Source: DYJK01 sp964464825 (GTDB taxonomy: Bacteria > Bacteroidota > Ignavibacteria > Ignavibacteriales > Melioribacteraceae). From it: a DNA stretch of 30,128 bases. The notes beneath the pieces are model-generated. The model did no database searches and was not told where the DNA came from. It saw nothing but the letters and a program-made list of their open reading frames with translations. The first letter of the stretch is position 1. Each line of letters starts with the position of its first letter. The position numbers and the translations under genes were made by a program. This document shows positions 14,990 through 24,304 of the stretch, piece after piece. The DNA is taken from assembly GCA_964464825.1 (NCBI GenBank), contig CAYXKL010000024.1:1-30128 (forward strand), written 5' to 3'.

Positions 14990-16666
14990 ATGGTATTACA
15001 GTACAAAACTGTTTTTAAAATTGCTTCAATTTTTATACTTCTTATCAGCCCAGTTTTGAAATCCCAAAAGTTAGCGTTACCTAAGAATGCAATTGCTGCG
15101 ATAGACACTCACGAAATTTTTCTAGATGAATTTATAATTCGTTACGAAGATTATCTTTTTTCATCCGGCGTAAATGATAATATGGTAGTTCGGAAATCAA
15201 TATTAAATAATATGATTAATGAAATCTTGCTTTATTATTATGACAATAATGAATTTATTTTTAATGATGAAGAGTATAAACGTGAACTTGATTGGGCAAA
15301 GAAACAAACAATATTAGCTTACCTAAAAGATCAAGAAGTTTATGCGAAAATTACCGCAACAGATGCTGAAATTAGGGATGCGTTTTATAAATCCAACGAA
15401 AAAATTGCAGCACGCCATCTTTATGCTGAAACGGAAGAGGAGGCAAATAATTTGTACCAGCTGCTGCTTACTGGGTCCGATTTTAATCAATTAGCAAGAC
15501 AAGTTTTTAGTGATACTGTTCTAGCAAATAATGGCGGCTATTTAGGATATTTTTCGTGGGGTGATATGGATCCTGATTTTGAAGATGCAGCTTATTCATT
15601 AAAAATCGGCGAAATTTCTAAACCCGTAAAAACTAGATATGGTTATAGTGTTATTAAGCTCGAAGATAGAAAACCTAATCCATTGCTAACAGAAGATCAA
15701 TATTTGAGAAAAAAATCGCACATGGAAAGAGTAGTTAAAATTAGGAAGAAAATGGCTTCAGAGCTAGAATACTTAAACAAGCTATTTAATCCAAATAATC
15801 TTGCAATAGATGAAAAAATGCTTGGCAATATTTATCAGAATTTAACATATTCCCTAGAAGAGTCGACCGAATTAGGGAAAAAAACATCTTCCGATGAAAT
15901 TGCAGTAAAATATAGCAATAAAACATACACACAAAATGAAATAGAAAAGAGAATTCTCGAAATTCCCTATTTCCATCGACAAAAAATTAATTCCATTGAC
16001 GCATTAAAAACAGTAGTTAAAGGTTTAGTTATTCAAGATATTCTCTTAGAAGAAGCATTGAATAAAAACTATGATACTAATCCGGCAGTACTATCTACAA
16101 TTAAGAAATACGAAAAAAATATTTTTTTGCGTTATAAAAGAACTGATATAAACAATAATTATTATTTCTCACATGATGAGGTTTATAAATTTTATTTAGA
16201 TAATCCCATTTATTTCATGAAACCGGTATTACTGAATGTTCAAGAAATAATAGTGGATGACAAACTATTAGCAGATAGTTTAGTTAATAGAATATACAAC
16301 GGAGAAGATTTTGGTGAATTGGCCCAAAAATATTCGTTACGGAAATGGTCGGCTAATAATAAAGGAATAATGGGATTTGCAGAGCTGGATAAATTCGGGA
16401 TTCTAAAAGATACATTATCTAAAGCTGAACAAAATGAAATAATAGGACCAATTAAAATAGAAGAACGGTATGGGATATTTAAATTATTAGAAAAGATAGA
16501 TAAACGGTTGAAAGATTTCGAATCTGTTAAAATAGATGCAGAGAGATTACTCAAAAAAGAAAAATCATCACAAATTATGATGGAATATTTGGATAAATTA
16601 AAATCAAAAGTCTCCATAGTAATTGATGAGCAGTTATTAAACTCAGCAGCTTTAAGTTTTAAATAG
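14990..16666 (+). CDS. Exported parvulin-type peptidyl-prolyl isomerase with two PpiC domains
   Basis: The 558-residue protein has an N-terminal hydrophobic export segment (about residues 10-25), a helical SurA/PpiD-like region, a first PpiC domain (about 138-228, with DTVLANNGGYLGYFSWGDM and KPVKTRYGYSVIKLEDRKP) and a second, more divergent one (about 412-506, with SANNKGIMGFAEL and GPIKIEERYGIFKLLEKID). Such proteins help fold outer-membrane and secreted proteins in the periplasm. It is first in a same-strand row with a TonB receptor 44 bases downstream, fitting a chaperone for the barrel proteins encoded next. The ribosome-binding site is weak (AAGAGCAAA). Confidence 0.88.
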   Translation: MVLQYKTVFKIASIFILLISPVLKSQKLALPKNAIAAIDTHEIFLDEFIIRYEDYLFSSGVNDNMVVRKSILNNMINEILLYYYDNNEFIFNDEEYKRELDWAKKQTILAYLKDQEVYAKITATDAEIRDAFYKSNEKIAARHLYAETEEEANNLYQLLLTGSDFNQLARQVFSDTVLANNGGYLGYFSWGDMDPDFEDAAYSLKIGEISKPVKTRYGYSVIKLEDRKPNPLLTEDQYLRKKSHMERVVKIRKKMASELEYLNKLFNPNNLAIDEKMLGNIYQNLTYSLEESTELGKKTSSDEIAVKYSNKTYTQNEIEKRILEIPYFHRQKINSIDALKTVVKGLVIQDILLEEALNKNYDTNPAVLSTIKKYEKNIFLRYKRTDINNNYYFSHDEVYKFYLDNPIYFMKPVLLNVQEIIVDDKLLADSLVNRIYNGEDFGELAQKYSLRKWSANNKGIMGFAELDKFGILKDTLSKAEQNEIIGPIKIEERYGIFKLLEKIDKRLKDFESVKIDAERLLKKEKSSQIMMEYLDKLKSKVSIVIDEQLLNSAALSFK

Positions 16667-16710
16667 ATTTTGTTATAGTTCTTAAAAATATTTCTTAATG
16701 GGAGTGCATC

Positions 16711-19392
16711 ATGAAGAAGTTCTTTACAATCTTCTTTGTATCACTGGCTCTTCTTTCAAGTTTAGTTTTTGCCGGTACTACGGGAAAACTAACGGGAAAA
16801 GTCACTGATAAAAATACCGGCGAACCGTTGCCATTTGTTAATATTACATTGGAAGGTACAACAATCGGTGCTGCAACCGATCTCGACGGTAAATATGTTA
16901 TACTTAATATTCCTCCGGGAAGGTATAACGTTAAATTTCAATATATTGGTTTTCAAACTTTAGTTGTTCAAAATGTTCAGATCTCAATTGACCTGACTAC
17001 AAATCAGGATGCCATTCTTGAAGAAACTGCTGTTGAATTAGGAACAATCGTTGTTCAGGGCGGTGTCGAAACAATTCAAAAAGATATTACCTCATCTCAA
17101 GCAAGAGTAACGTCCGAAGAGATAAGCAATTTACCAGTTGCAGAAATTAACGATATTCTTTCACTTCAAGCTGGTGTTACTACTGGTGCCGGCGGTGAAT
17201 TCCATATCCGTGGCGGACGCTCGACAGAAATTGCTTACTGGGTTAACGGTATTTCAATAACCGATTCTTACGATAATAGCCGTGGTATTGAAATTGACAA
17301 TAGCAGTGTGCAAGAACTGCAAGTTATCAGCGGTACTTTTAATGCTGAGTACGGTCAAGCATTATCAGGAATTGTTAACACTGTAACAAAAGAAGGTGGA
17401 CGCGAATATAAAGGTGATGTTAAGGTTTATGGGAGCGATTACGTATCTAATTTTACAGATTACTTTGTTGGCATTGATGATTTGAATCCCGTTGCCAATT
17501 ATAATCTGCAAGCAAGCTTAAGCGGACCAATTCCTTTTACTGATAATAAACTTGCTTTCTTTGCCAACGGCCGTTATGTGTACGATGACGGACATCTTTA
17601 CGGTTATAATAAATTTAATACTTATGGTGATTCAGCCGATGGTGAATTAACATCAATGAGTTGGAGTAAACGCTATATCGGTCAAGTTAACCTAAGTTAT
17701 TTTGCATCATCACAATTTAAGTTCAATGCTGAAATTCTTTATTCAAAAGAAGACTATAAAGATTACAGTCATTTCTACAAATGGAATCCATACGGTGATG
17801 TAATTAAATATACAAGTAGTTATAACGCTACATTTACAATGACACATACATTTTCAAACACATCATTCTATACAATCAAAGTTTCAGATTTCTTTAAAGA
17901 TTTCAAAGAACATTTATATGATGATCCTTTAGACAGCCGCTATCTCCATCCAGATTCTTTACGCACCGTTGGTTATGCTTTTGTAACTAAGGGAACAAAT
18001 CTTCATAGATTCTATAGAGAAACAAATACATTAATCGGCAAAATAGATTTTACAAGTCAGATTACAGAAAATCATTTAATAAAATTTGGTGTTGAAGGAC
18101 GTTTACATTCATTAGAATTTGATGACTATAATTTAGAACCGTTAAGAGTTAATAATATTGAAGTTGAACCATTTGTCCCTTCAATACCGGCTGAGAACAC
18201 TCCGAACAGAACTAAATATTCAAGCGAGCCAGTAGAATTCTCTGCATATATTCAAGACAAATTAGAATATGAAAATGTAATTATTAACATCGGGCTTCGA
18301 TTTGATTATTTTGATTCGAAAGGAAAAGTTTTAGTTGATCCGACTGATCCAAATATAAATCTTCCGTTAAGATCGGAACTGCAAAATTTACCATTGGCAG
18401 AAAGGGAACCTTACTTTTATAAAGACGCTACTGCAAAATATTCCTGGGGACCAAGATTTGGTATTGCGTATCCTATTAGCGATAAAGGGGTACTTCATTT
18501 TTCATACGGACAATTTTTACAAATACCTACATTCCAATATTTATTTAACCGCGGACCATATTATGTACCTAATACCGGTACCGGATACGGTCCATACGGC
18601 AATCCAGATTTAAAACCGCAAAAAACTATAATGTATGAAATTGGATTCCGTCAAGAATTCTTTAATGATTTTGCACTTGATGTAACTGGTTTTTATAGAG
18701 ATATCAGAAATTGGATTACCGCCGGTCCTTTAATTCCTACAAGAAATCTTGTAACTTATTCTACTTATATCAACAAAGATTATTCTAACGTAAAGGGTAT
18801 TACTCTTAATCTTAATAAAAGATTTAATAATAATTACTCTATAGATTTAAATTATACATATCAAGTTGCTGAAGGAAGTAATTCAAGTCCCGAAGATGAA
18901 TTCTATGCACAACTTGGTAACGGAGAACCGAATTTATATTTAACATCACTTGATTGGGATCAGCGTCATTTATTGAATTTCTCTTTCTATGTTGGCGATG
19001 TTGATTGGGGAATTAGTACAATTGCACGTTATGGTACTGGATTACCATACACTCCGGCAATTACACAATATACTGCGGATAGAGGGATTACATCCGGATT
19101 GCAGAGAAACAGTAGAAGAAGACCTAACCAATTTAATATTGATTTAAGATTACATAAATCATTTGAACTTGCCGGATTAGAAGTGACAACATTTTTAAGA
19201 GTATTCAATTTACTCGATAACAAAGTTGTTGTTAATGTATTCGGTGATACTGGAAAACCGGATTATACTACAGAGGGACAAAACATTGGCGATGATCCGA
19301 ATAGATTAAATACAGTTGAAGAATATTTAAGATATCCATGGAATTATGCTGAACCAAGATTAGTTCAATTTGGTTTTGAATTTTCTTTCTAA
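16711..19392 (+). CDS. TonB-dependent outer-membrane receptor with carboxypeptidase-regulatory-like domain
   Basis: The 893-residue protein has a signal peptide (MKKFFTIFFVSLALLSSLVFA), a CarboxypepD_reg-like beta-sandwich (about residues 25-105, GKVTDKNTGEPLPFVNITL), a plug domain (about 115-235, with GGEFHIRGGRSTEIAYWVNG and EYGQALSGIVNTVTK) and a long 22-stranded-type barrel ending with the aromatic residues LVQFGFEFSF. It would import a ligand across the outer membrane using TonB energy. The neighbouring large secreted protein and PorV-like protein suggest a surface complex. GGGAGTG lies just before the ATG. The ligand is unknown; a glycan is a guess from the LacI regulator and the carbohydrate-binding-like repeats nearby. 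Confidence 0.94.
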   Translation: MKKFFTIFFVSLALLSSLVFAGTTGKLTGKVTDKNTGEPLPFVNITLEGTTIGAATDLDGKYVILNIPPGRYNVKFQYIGFQTLVVQNVQISIDLTTNQDAILEETAVELGTIVVQGGVETIQKDITSSQARVTSEEISNLPVAEINDILSLQAGVTTGAGGEFHIRGGRSTEIAYWVNGISITDSYDNSRGIEIDNSSVQELQVISGTFNAEYGQALSGIVNTVTKEGGREYKGDVKVYGSDYVSNFTDYFVGIDDLNPVANYNLQASLSGPIPFTDNKLAFFANGRYVYDDGHLYGYNKFNTYGDSADGELTSMSWSKRYIGQVNLSYFASSQFKFNAEILYSKEDYKDYSHFYKWNPYGDVIKYTSSYNATFTMTHTFSNTSFYTIKVSDFFKDFKEHLYDDPLDSRYLHPDSLRTVGYAFVTKGTNLHRFYRETNTLIGKIDFTSQITENHLIKFGVEGRLHSLEFDDYNLEPLRVNNIEVEPFVPSIPAENTPNRTKYSSEPVEFSAYIQDKLEYENVIINIGLRFDYFDSKGKVLVDPTDPNINLPLRSELQNLPLAEREPYFYKDATAKYSWGPRFGIAYPISDKGVLHFSYGQFLQIPTFQYLFNRGPYYVPNTGTGYGPYGNPDLKPQKTIMYEIGFRQEFFNDFALDVTGFYRDIRNWITAGPLIPTRNLVTYSTYINKDYSNVKGITLNLNKRFNNNYSIDLNYTYQVAEGSNSSPEDEFYAQLGNGEPNLYLTSLDWDQRHLLNFSFYVGDVDWGISTIARYGTGLPYTPAITQYTADRGITSGLQRNSRRRPNQFNIDLRLHKSFELAGLEVTTFLRVFNLLDNKVVVNVFGDTGKPDYTTEGQNIGDDPNRLNTVEEYLRYPWNYAEPRLVQFGFEFSF

Positions 19393-19421
19393 CGTTGATA
19401 AAAGAAATAGGAGATTAATAA

Positions 19422-22400
19422 ATGTCAAGATCGTTAAAAGCAGTATTAATAATTGCGATCGGTTTAATGACCACAATTGTTACTTTTGCACAATATGTAC
19501 CAAGTGATGAACGCGGAGATGTAACAAAAAGAACTAAAGCACAAATGGAAGGCAACAGAATCCGCGCTACATTTTTTAATCATGGTCAAGCTGGTCGTAC
19601 AACCGGGTCTGCCCCGATTAATGAACAAACACCTTTCGAATGGCCTAAAAATACCGGGCAAGTTTATCTTGCACTACTTGGTATTTTTGCCGGAGCTGAA
19701 GTAACAGATAACACCGGTACCAAACAAAGAATAATGGAAGTTTGTAATTACCGTTCTTCACCTGAAGGTAAATCATGGAACTTTGAACCGGTACCCGGAT
19801 ATTTCAATGAAGTAACTAATCAAATAGCTACTAGTGTAGAACCCGATACCTGGCCGGCATTCTGGCCTGATCGTCTCAATGACGATGTTGATCCGGGTTG
19901 GAGAGGTTCCTGGAATGGTTACTTCGGTAAAAATGTTTTTAATGCCGATCAAGAAATTTTTTACAGAGCTACTGATGATAATTATGATCGCTATGCTGAT
20001 TTCTTCCCGGATTCCACCGACCTCACACGTAAAGGCCTTGGTTTGATTATAGAAGTTAGAGTTTTAGCTTGGTCGCAAGTATTAGTTGAAGATGCTATCT
20101 ATGCACTTCACTATGTAAAAAATGATGGTACTACAAATTATCAAAAAGTTGGTGTAACAATATGGTATGCAGATTTTGTTGGTGGTGATGGAGATTCCAA
20201 TGATGATATTTCGGAATTTGATTTATTAGAAGATATTGCATGGACACGTGATAATGATCATAGAGCACCTACATTTGGTTCCGATCCGGTTGGTATTGTT
20301 GCTGTTGCATTTTTGGAAACTCCGGGTAATGCAGTTGATAGAATTGATAATGATGGTGATAGTCCTGAATTAAATAATCTTATCAGCGAAGCGATGATAG
20401 AAGGAGAAATCTCAGACAACTTAGTTGATGATAATGCCAATGGATTGATAGATGAAAACCAAACCCATATTCCTTTCGGCGAACAGAGAGGCGTTACTTA
20501 TGCTGATAGAATTGCTCAACCTGTAGATCCGGCTTGGTCTGTATTACACAACAGATTTAAAGTAGAAGCTAACAGTCCGGTTGTTACACAATCTATGATT
20601 GATTTAGCTAACTCAAATCCGGGTACAAATAAATGGGCTTTATGGCCAGCACCGGATACGTTCCAGAATGGTGTTGTTCATTTAATTATGGTTACACAAG
20701 ATAAAATTGGTCTACCATTCAAAGACGGTATTGATAATGATAATGATGGTGAAGATAGCAGTCCTGTAATTACTCAAGCTATGATTACAGAAGCATCTGC
20801 CGATGCACCATATTTTAGATATAAAGTAAATGAAAATACTTATCTATATAATGTTACATCTGCAACGCTTGGAATGAAATATGCAGATGGTATTGATAAC
20901 AATGGTGATGGAGCTATTGATGAAGGTATTGATGATGGTATAGATGTTTTAGTGGATGAAGCACGAGATGACGGTATTGATAATGATTATGATTGGAATC
21001 CGGCACGTGATGATGTTGGATTAGATGGTGTAGCAGATAGCGGCGACGAAGGTGAAAATGATAACAGACCAACTTCTGGCGCTGCAAAAGGTTTACCTGG
21101 AGAAGCAAGTGTTGACGTTACAGACGTTTCTGAAACTGATCAAATTGGTATTACAAATGCAGACTATGTTCCAGCCGGTGGTCTTAATATGAACAGTGAT
21201 GCACAAATGTGGTTCGATTTTATGATTCCGGGTAAATTCTTTGATCCGCAAGAAGTTGTTGCTGGTGAATATGACTTATTTGTTAACTCAAGTTTATTCC
21301 CGTTAAGATCGGGTCAGCAAGAACCGATTTCCACTGTAGTTCTTTTTGCTAACGGTTCAGTACCAGATCCAAACGGACAATTTAGAAAAAGTGAAATTTT
21401 AAGAAAGAGACTTAGAGCTCAAGAAACATATAATAACGATTACCGTTTTGCTAATGCACCTTTATCACCTACAGTAACAGCAATTCCTGGTGATAATAAA
21501 GTTACACTTTACTGGGATGATATTGCTGAAAGATCATTCGATGCATATATTGATGCAATCGGAGGTAATGGAAGAGATTTTGAAGGTTATAAAATTTACC
21601 GTGCTTCAGATCCGGCTTTTCAGGATGCTGAACAAATAACGAATGGTTATGGCGGAAGACAATTTAGATTACCAATTGCACAATACGATCTTGTTGATGG
21701 GATTACCGGTTTTGATGAAATTGGAATTGACGGAGTGAAATATTTCTTAGGTACAGATACCGGATTGAAACATTCATTTGTTGATTCAACAGTGCAAAAT
21801 GGATTTACTTATTACTATGCAGTTGTTGCTTATGATTTTGGATTTCCAGCTGGCGATATTATCCCTTCTGAATCAACTATTCGTGTTTCTCTGCAAGCAG
21901 ATGGTACTGCAAAACTTGGTTCAAACGTTGTACGCGTAACTCCCGAAGCACCGGCTGCTGGTTACGTTCCTCCAACTTTAGGAACAATTACTAGATCACA
22001 AGGTACATCTTCTGGAACAATTTCATATCGTATTATTGATATAAACAAAATAAAAGAAGGGCATGTTTATAATATTACCTTTGAAGATACAATTAAAGTT
22101 GCATCGCGTACCGGATTGCCCGATACATTAACTACGAAAAATTATACTCTTGTCGATTCAACTGCCGGTGTTACACTCATTAGTAAAAATCCAAATTTGA
22201 GCTCTTCTTATGAACAACCTATTGTGGACGGTTTTACTTTAACATTCCAGAATGAAAGCAGAGTTGAATTAGATAGAACAGAATCAGTTTGGAGTGATCC
22301 TAAAATTGTAACATATCAATTCGAAAAGTTTGTATTCCCCGGTGGATTTAGAGGAGAAGAAAGACCGAATGATTACAAAATCGAATTCGGTGATGTTGGA

Positions 22401-23090
22401 TTCGGCACTTCTACTCAAATCAAACTCGGAAATAATACATTCCCATCAAAAGCAGTTAACTTTAAAGTATATAATCTAAGCACTCAACAATATATTGAAT
22501 TTGCATTTATGGAAGTCGACGGTACCGACGGAGTTTTATCTACAGCTGGAGCAAGAAGAGATAGAATTGTTTTTCTCGAACCCGATACTAATGGTGATTT
22601 GGTTTATACATGGTGGTTCTATTTGTTAGCAACGCCAAGTACTACTGATGGTACAAGATTACCTCAATCTGGTGATTTTATTACACTAAAACTTAATAAA
22701 CCATTTTTATCATCTGATGTTTACCGTTTTGTTGCAAAGAAAGGATTTATTGATAACGAACAAGCAAAAATTGATTTAGAAAATATTAAGGTTGTTCCGA
22801 ATCCTTATGTTGCTAGTGCACAGTGGGAACCGAAAAATCCTTATACAAGTGGAAGAGGACCCCGTTCACTTCACTTTACACATTTACCAAACAAATGTAC
22901 TATCCGCATTTTTACAGTTAACGGAGAATTGGTTGATGTGATTGAACATGATAGTCCATTTAACGATGGTTCTGCAGAATGGGATATGCTAACAAAAGAT
23001 AGACTTGCAATATCTTATGGTGTTTATGTTTATCATATAGAAATACCGGGCATCGGAGAAAAAACCGGTAAGTTTGCAGTTATAAAATAA
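19422..23090 (+). CDS. Large secreted protein with acidic calcium-binding-like motifs and Fn3-like domain
   Basis: The 1222-residue protein starts with a signal peptide (to about residue 24, TFAQ). Between about residues 304 and 548 it has repeated acidic motifs: DRIDNDGDSPE, DDNANGLIDE, DGIDNDNDGED, DGIDNNGDGAIDE, DDGIDNDYDWN. They resemble EF-hand/thrombospondin type-3-like calcium loops. An Fn3-like segment follows (from about residue 683, SPTVTAIPGDNKVTLYWDD to FEGYKIYRAS). The C-terminus from about 1123 (KVVPNPYVASA to GEKTGKFAVIK) resembles a divergent T9SS type-A sorting domain. It lies 29 bases after the TonB receptor gene with an AGGAGATT ribosome-binding sequence, so co-expression is likely. 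I know of no assigned function; a surface partner of the receptor is an inference. Confidence 0.85.
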   Translation: MSRSLKAVLIIAIGLMTTIVTFAQYVPSDERGDVTKRTKAQMEGNRIRATFFNHGQAGRTTGSAPINEQTPFEWPKNTGQVYLALLGIFAGAEVTDNTGTKQRIMEVCNYRSSPEGKSWNFEPVPGYFNEVTNQIATSVEPDTWPAFWPDRLNDDVDPGWRGSWNGYFGKNVFNADQEIFYRATDDNYDRYADFFPDSTDLTRKGLGLIIEVRVLAWSQVLVEDAIYALHYVKNDGTTNYQKVGVTIWYADFVGGDGDSNDDISEFDLLEDIAWTRDNDHRAPTFGSDPVGIVAVAFLETPGNAVDRIDNDGDSPELNNLISEAMIEGEISDNLVDDNANGLIDENQTHIPFGEQRGVTYADRIAQPVDPAWSVLHNRFKVEANSPVVTQSMIDLANSNPGTNKWALWPAPDTFQNGVVHLIMVTQDKIGLPFKDGIDNDNDGEDSSPVITQAMITEASADAPYFRYKVNENTYLYNVTSATLGMKYADGIDNNGDGAIDEGIDDGIDVLVDEARDDGIDNDYDWNPARDDVGLDGVADSGDEGENDNRPTSGAAKGLPGEASVDVTDVSETDQIGITNADYVPAGGLNMNSDAQMWFDFMIPGKFFDPQEVVAGEYDLFVNSSLFPLRSGQQEPISTVVLFANGSVPDPNGQFRKSEILRKRLRAQETYNNDYRFANAPLSPTVTAIPGDNKVTLYWDDIAERSFDAYIDAIGGNGRDFEGYKIYRASDPAFQDAEQITNGYGGRQFRLPIAQYDLVDGITGFDEIGIDGVKYFLGTDTGLKHSFVDSTVQNGFTYYYAVVAYDFGFPAGDIIPSESTIRVSLQADGTAKLGSNVVRVTPEAPAAGYVPPTLGTITRSQGTSSGTISYRIIDINKIKEGHVYNITFEDTIKVASRTGLPDTLTTKNYTLVDSTAGVTLISKNPNLSSSYEQPIVDGFTLTFQNESRVELDRTESVWSDPKIVTYQFEKFVFPGGFRGEERPNDYKIEFGDVGFGTSTQIKLGNNTFPSKAVNFKVYNLSTQQYIEFAFMEVDGTDGVLSTAGARRDRIVFLEPDTNGDLVYTWWFYLLATPSTTDGTRLPQSGDFITLKLNKPFLSSDVYRFVAKKGFIDNEQAKIDLENIKVVPNPYVASAQWEPKNPYTSGRGPRSLHFTHLPNKCTIRIFTVNGELVDVIEHDSPFNDGSAEWDMLTKDRLAISYGVYVYHIEIPGIGEKTGKFAVIK

Positions 23091-23163
23091 CAGCCCGCTT
23101 TTTCTCCCTTTAGAAGGGGAGGAAAGTGATTAAGTAGATAGAAAAATTTTAAGGAGTTTAGCC

Positions 23164-24189
23164 GTGATAAATAAAAAATCTTTGATAATGTTTATTTTGG
23201 CTGTAGCTTTTCTACAACCGGTTTTTGCTCAGCAAGTAACTAAAACTGGAACAACCGCAGCCAAATTCTTGAATGTAGGTATAGGCCCAAGGGCTAATTC
23301 AATGGGAGGTGCCTATACTGCAATTAGCGATGACGCTTATGCTATGTATTGGAATCCGGCTGGTATTGCTAATGTTGGAGAAATTCAAGCTGTATTCACT
23401 TACACTAAAATGTTTGCTGATATTAATGTGAATTATTTCGGTGTTGTTTTACCGGCTGGAGAAATTGGTAATTTCGGTTTCAGTGTTACATCTTTAAATA
23501 TCGGAGAGATGGATGTTACTACAGAATATTACCCGGAAGGAACCGGTGAAAAATTTTCTGCCGGCAGTTATGCTTTTGCATTAAGTTTTGCACGATATAT
23601 TACTCAGGATTTTACCGTTGGTTTCAATATCAAATACATACGCGAAGATATTTTTAATTCAAGTGCTCAGGGAGTTGGTTTTGATGTTGGCACAATTTTC
23701 AAAACACCATTCTATGGATTAATCTTTGCTAGCAGTATTTCCAACTACGGCTCTAAAATGCAAATGAGCGGACAAGATCTTTTGGTCCGTCACGATTCTG
23801 ATCCGCAGCGTGAAGGTAACAACGAAACTATTGATGCTTATTATTCTACAGAAGAATTTGAATTACCTTTAAGATTGCAGATAGGGTTATCTAGAGAATT
23901 TGTAATTCTTGATCAGCATAAATTAACACTTGCGGTTGATGCAATTCATCCGAATGATAACGACCAATGGGTAAATGTTGGTGGAGAAATATCTTTATTT
24001 AATAATCTGCTTTCGCTAAGAGGTGGTTATAAAGGATTATTCCTTGAAGATACACAAGAAGGACTTACATTTGGTGCTGGAATTCATTATGATGGTTTAG
24101 GAGTATTCAGAATTTCTGTAGATTATTCGTATCAAAAGTTTGAATATTTAGATAACATTCATAGTTTTGGAGTAATGCTTGGTTTTTAA
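23164..24189 (+). CDS. PorV/PorQ-type outer-membrane beta-barrel protein
   Basis: The 341-residue protein begins with GTG at 23164, chosen because AAGGAGTTTAGCC stands just before it and the frame then opens with a signal peptide (ending at about residue 22, VFAQ). The N-terminal motif GIGPRANSMGGAYTAISDD then YAMYWNPAGIANV is diagnostic of the PorV/PorQ (UPF0164-like) family, relatives of FadL-type barrels. PorV in T9SS bacteria shuttles cargo from the translocon to the attachment complex. The C-terminus ends in an aromatic residue (GVMLGF), as expected of barrel proteins. It lies between two genes whose products carry T9SS-type C-termini, supporting a secretion role. Other porV-like copies may exist elsewhere in the genome. 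Confidence 0.88.
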   Translation: MINKKSLIMFILAVAFLQPVFAQQVTKTGTTAAKFLNVGIGPRANSMGGAYTAISDDAYAMYWNPAGIANVGEIQAVFTYTKMFADINVNYFGVVLPAGEIGNFGFSVTSLNIGEMDVTTEYYPEGTGEKFSAGSYAFALSFARYITQDFTVGFNIKYIREDIFNSSAQGVGFDVGTIFKTPFYGLIFASSISNYGSKMQMSGQDLLVRHDSDPQREGNNETIDAYYSTEEFELPLRLQIGLSREFVILDQHKLTLAVDAIHPNDNDQWVNVGGEISLFNNLLSLRGGYKGLFLEDTQEGLTFGAGIHYDGLGVFRISVDYSYQKFEYLDNIHSFGVMLGF

Positions 24190-24192
24190 AAA

Positions 24193-24246
24193 CTGAGCTA
24201 GGCGAAGTATCTCTTACTTAATATTGAGATCATTCACTTTGTTCAG
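24193..24246. repeat. REP-like imperfect inverted repeat
   Basis: CTGAGCTAGGCGAAGTATCTC and, after a 12-base spacer, GAGATCATTCACTTTGTTCAG are imperfect inverted copies (about 15 of 21 positions pair). The arms resemble the CTGAGCGAAGCGAAGGATCTC-type intergenic palindrome that I know as common in Bacteroidota-related and other genomes. Only one copy lies in this window, so repetition is not shown here. Confidence 0.5.
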
Positions 24247-24304
24247 GGATAAAAAGTTCCACCTAATAAATAACTAATTTTCATCACAAATCATTGGAGG
24301 CACA

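Noticed and set aside
16240..16617. 125-residue minus-strand open frame
   Set aside because: It is antisense inside the parvulin gene and is serine/leucine-rich without a recognisable pattern.
20880..21060. Possible tandem DNA repeat or CRISPR-like array
   Set aside because: The gatggt/gatgat repetition reflects acidic protein motifs; units vary in sequence and spacing and no constant repeat-spacer pattern exists.
23102..23122. Hairpin CTCCCTTTAGAAGGGGAG after the 1222-residue gene as a terminator
   Set aside because: The stem is imperfect and no T-run follows; it precedes a gene with close spacing and a good RBS, so it is at most a REP-like remnant.
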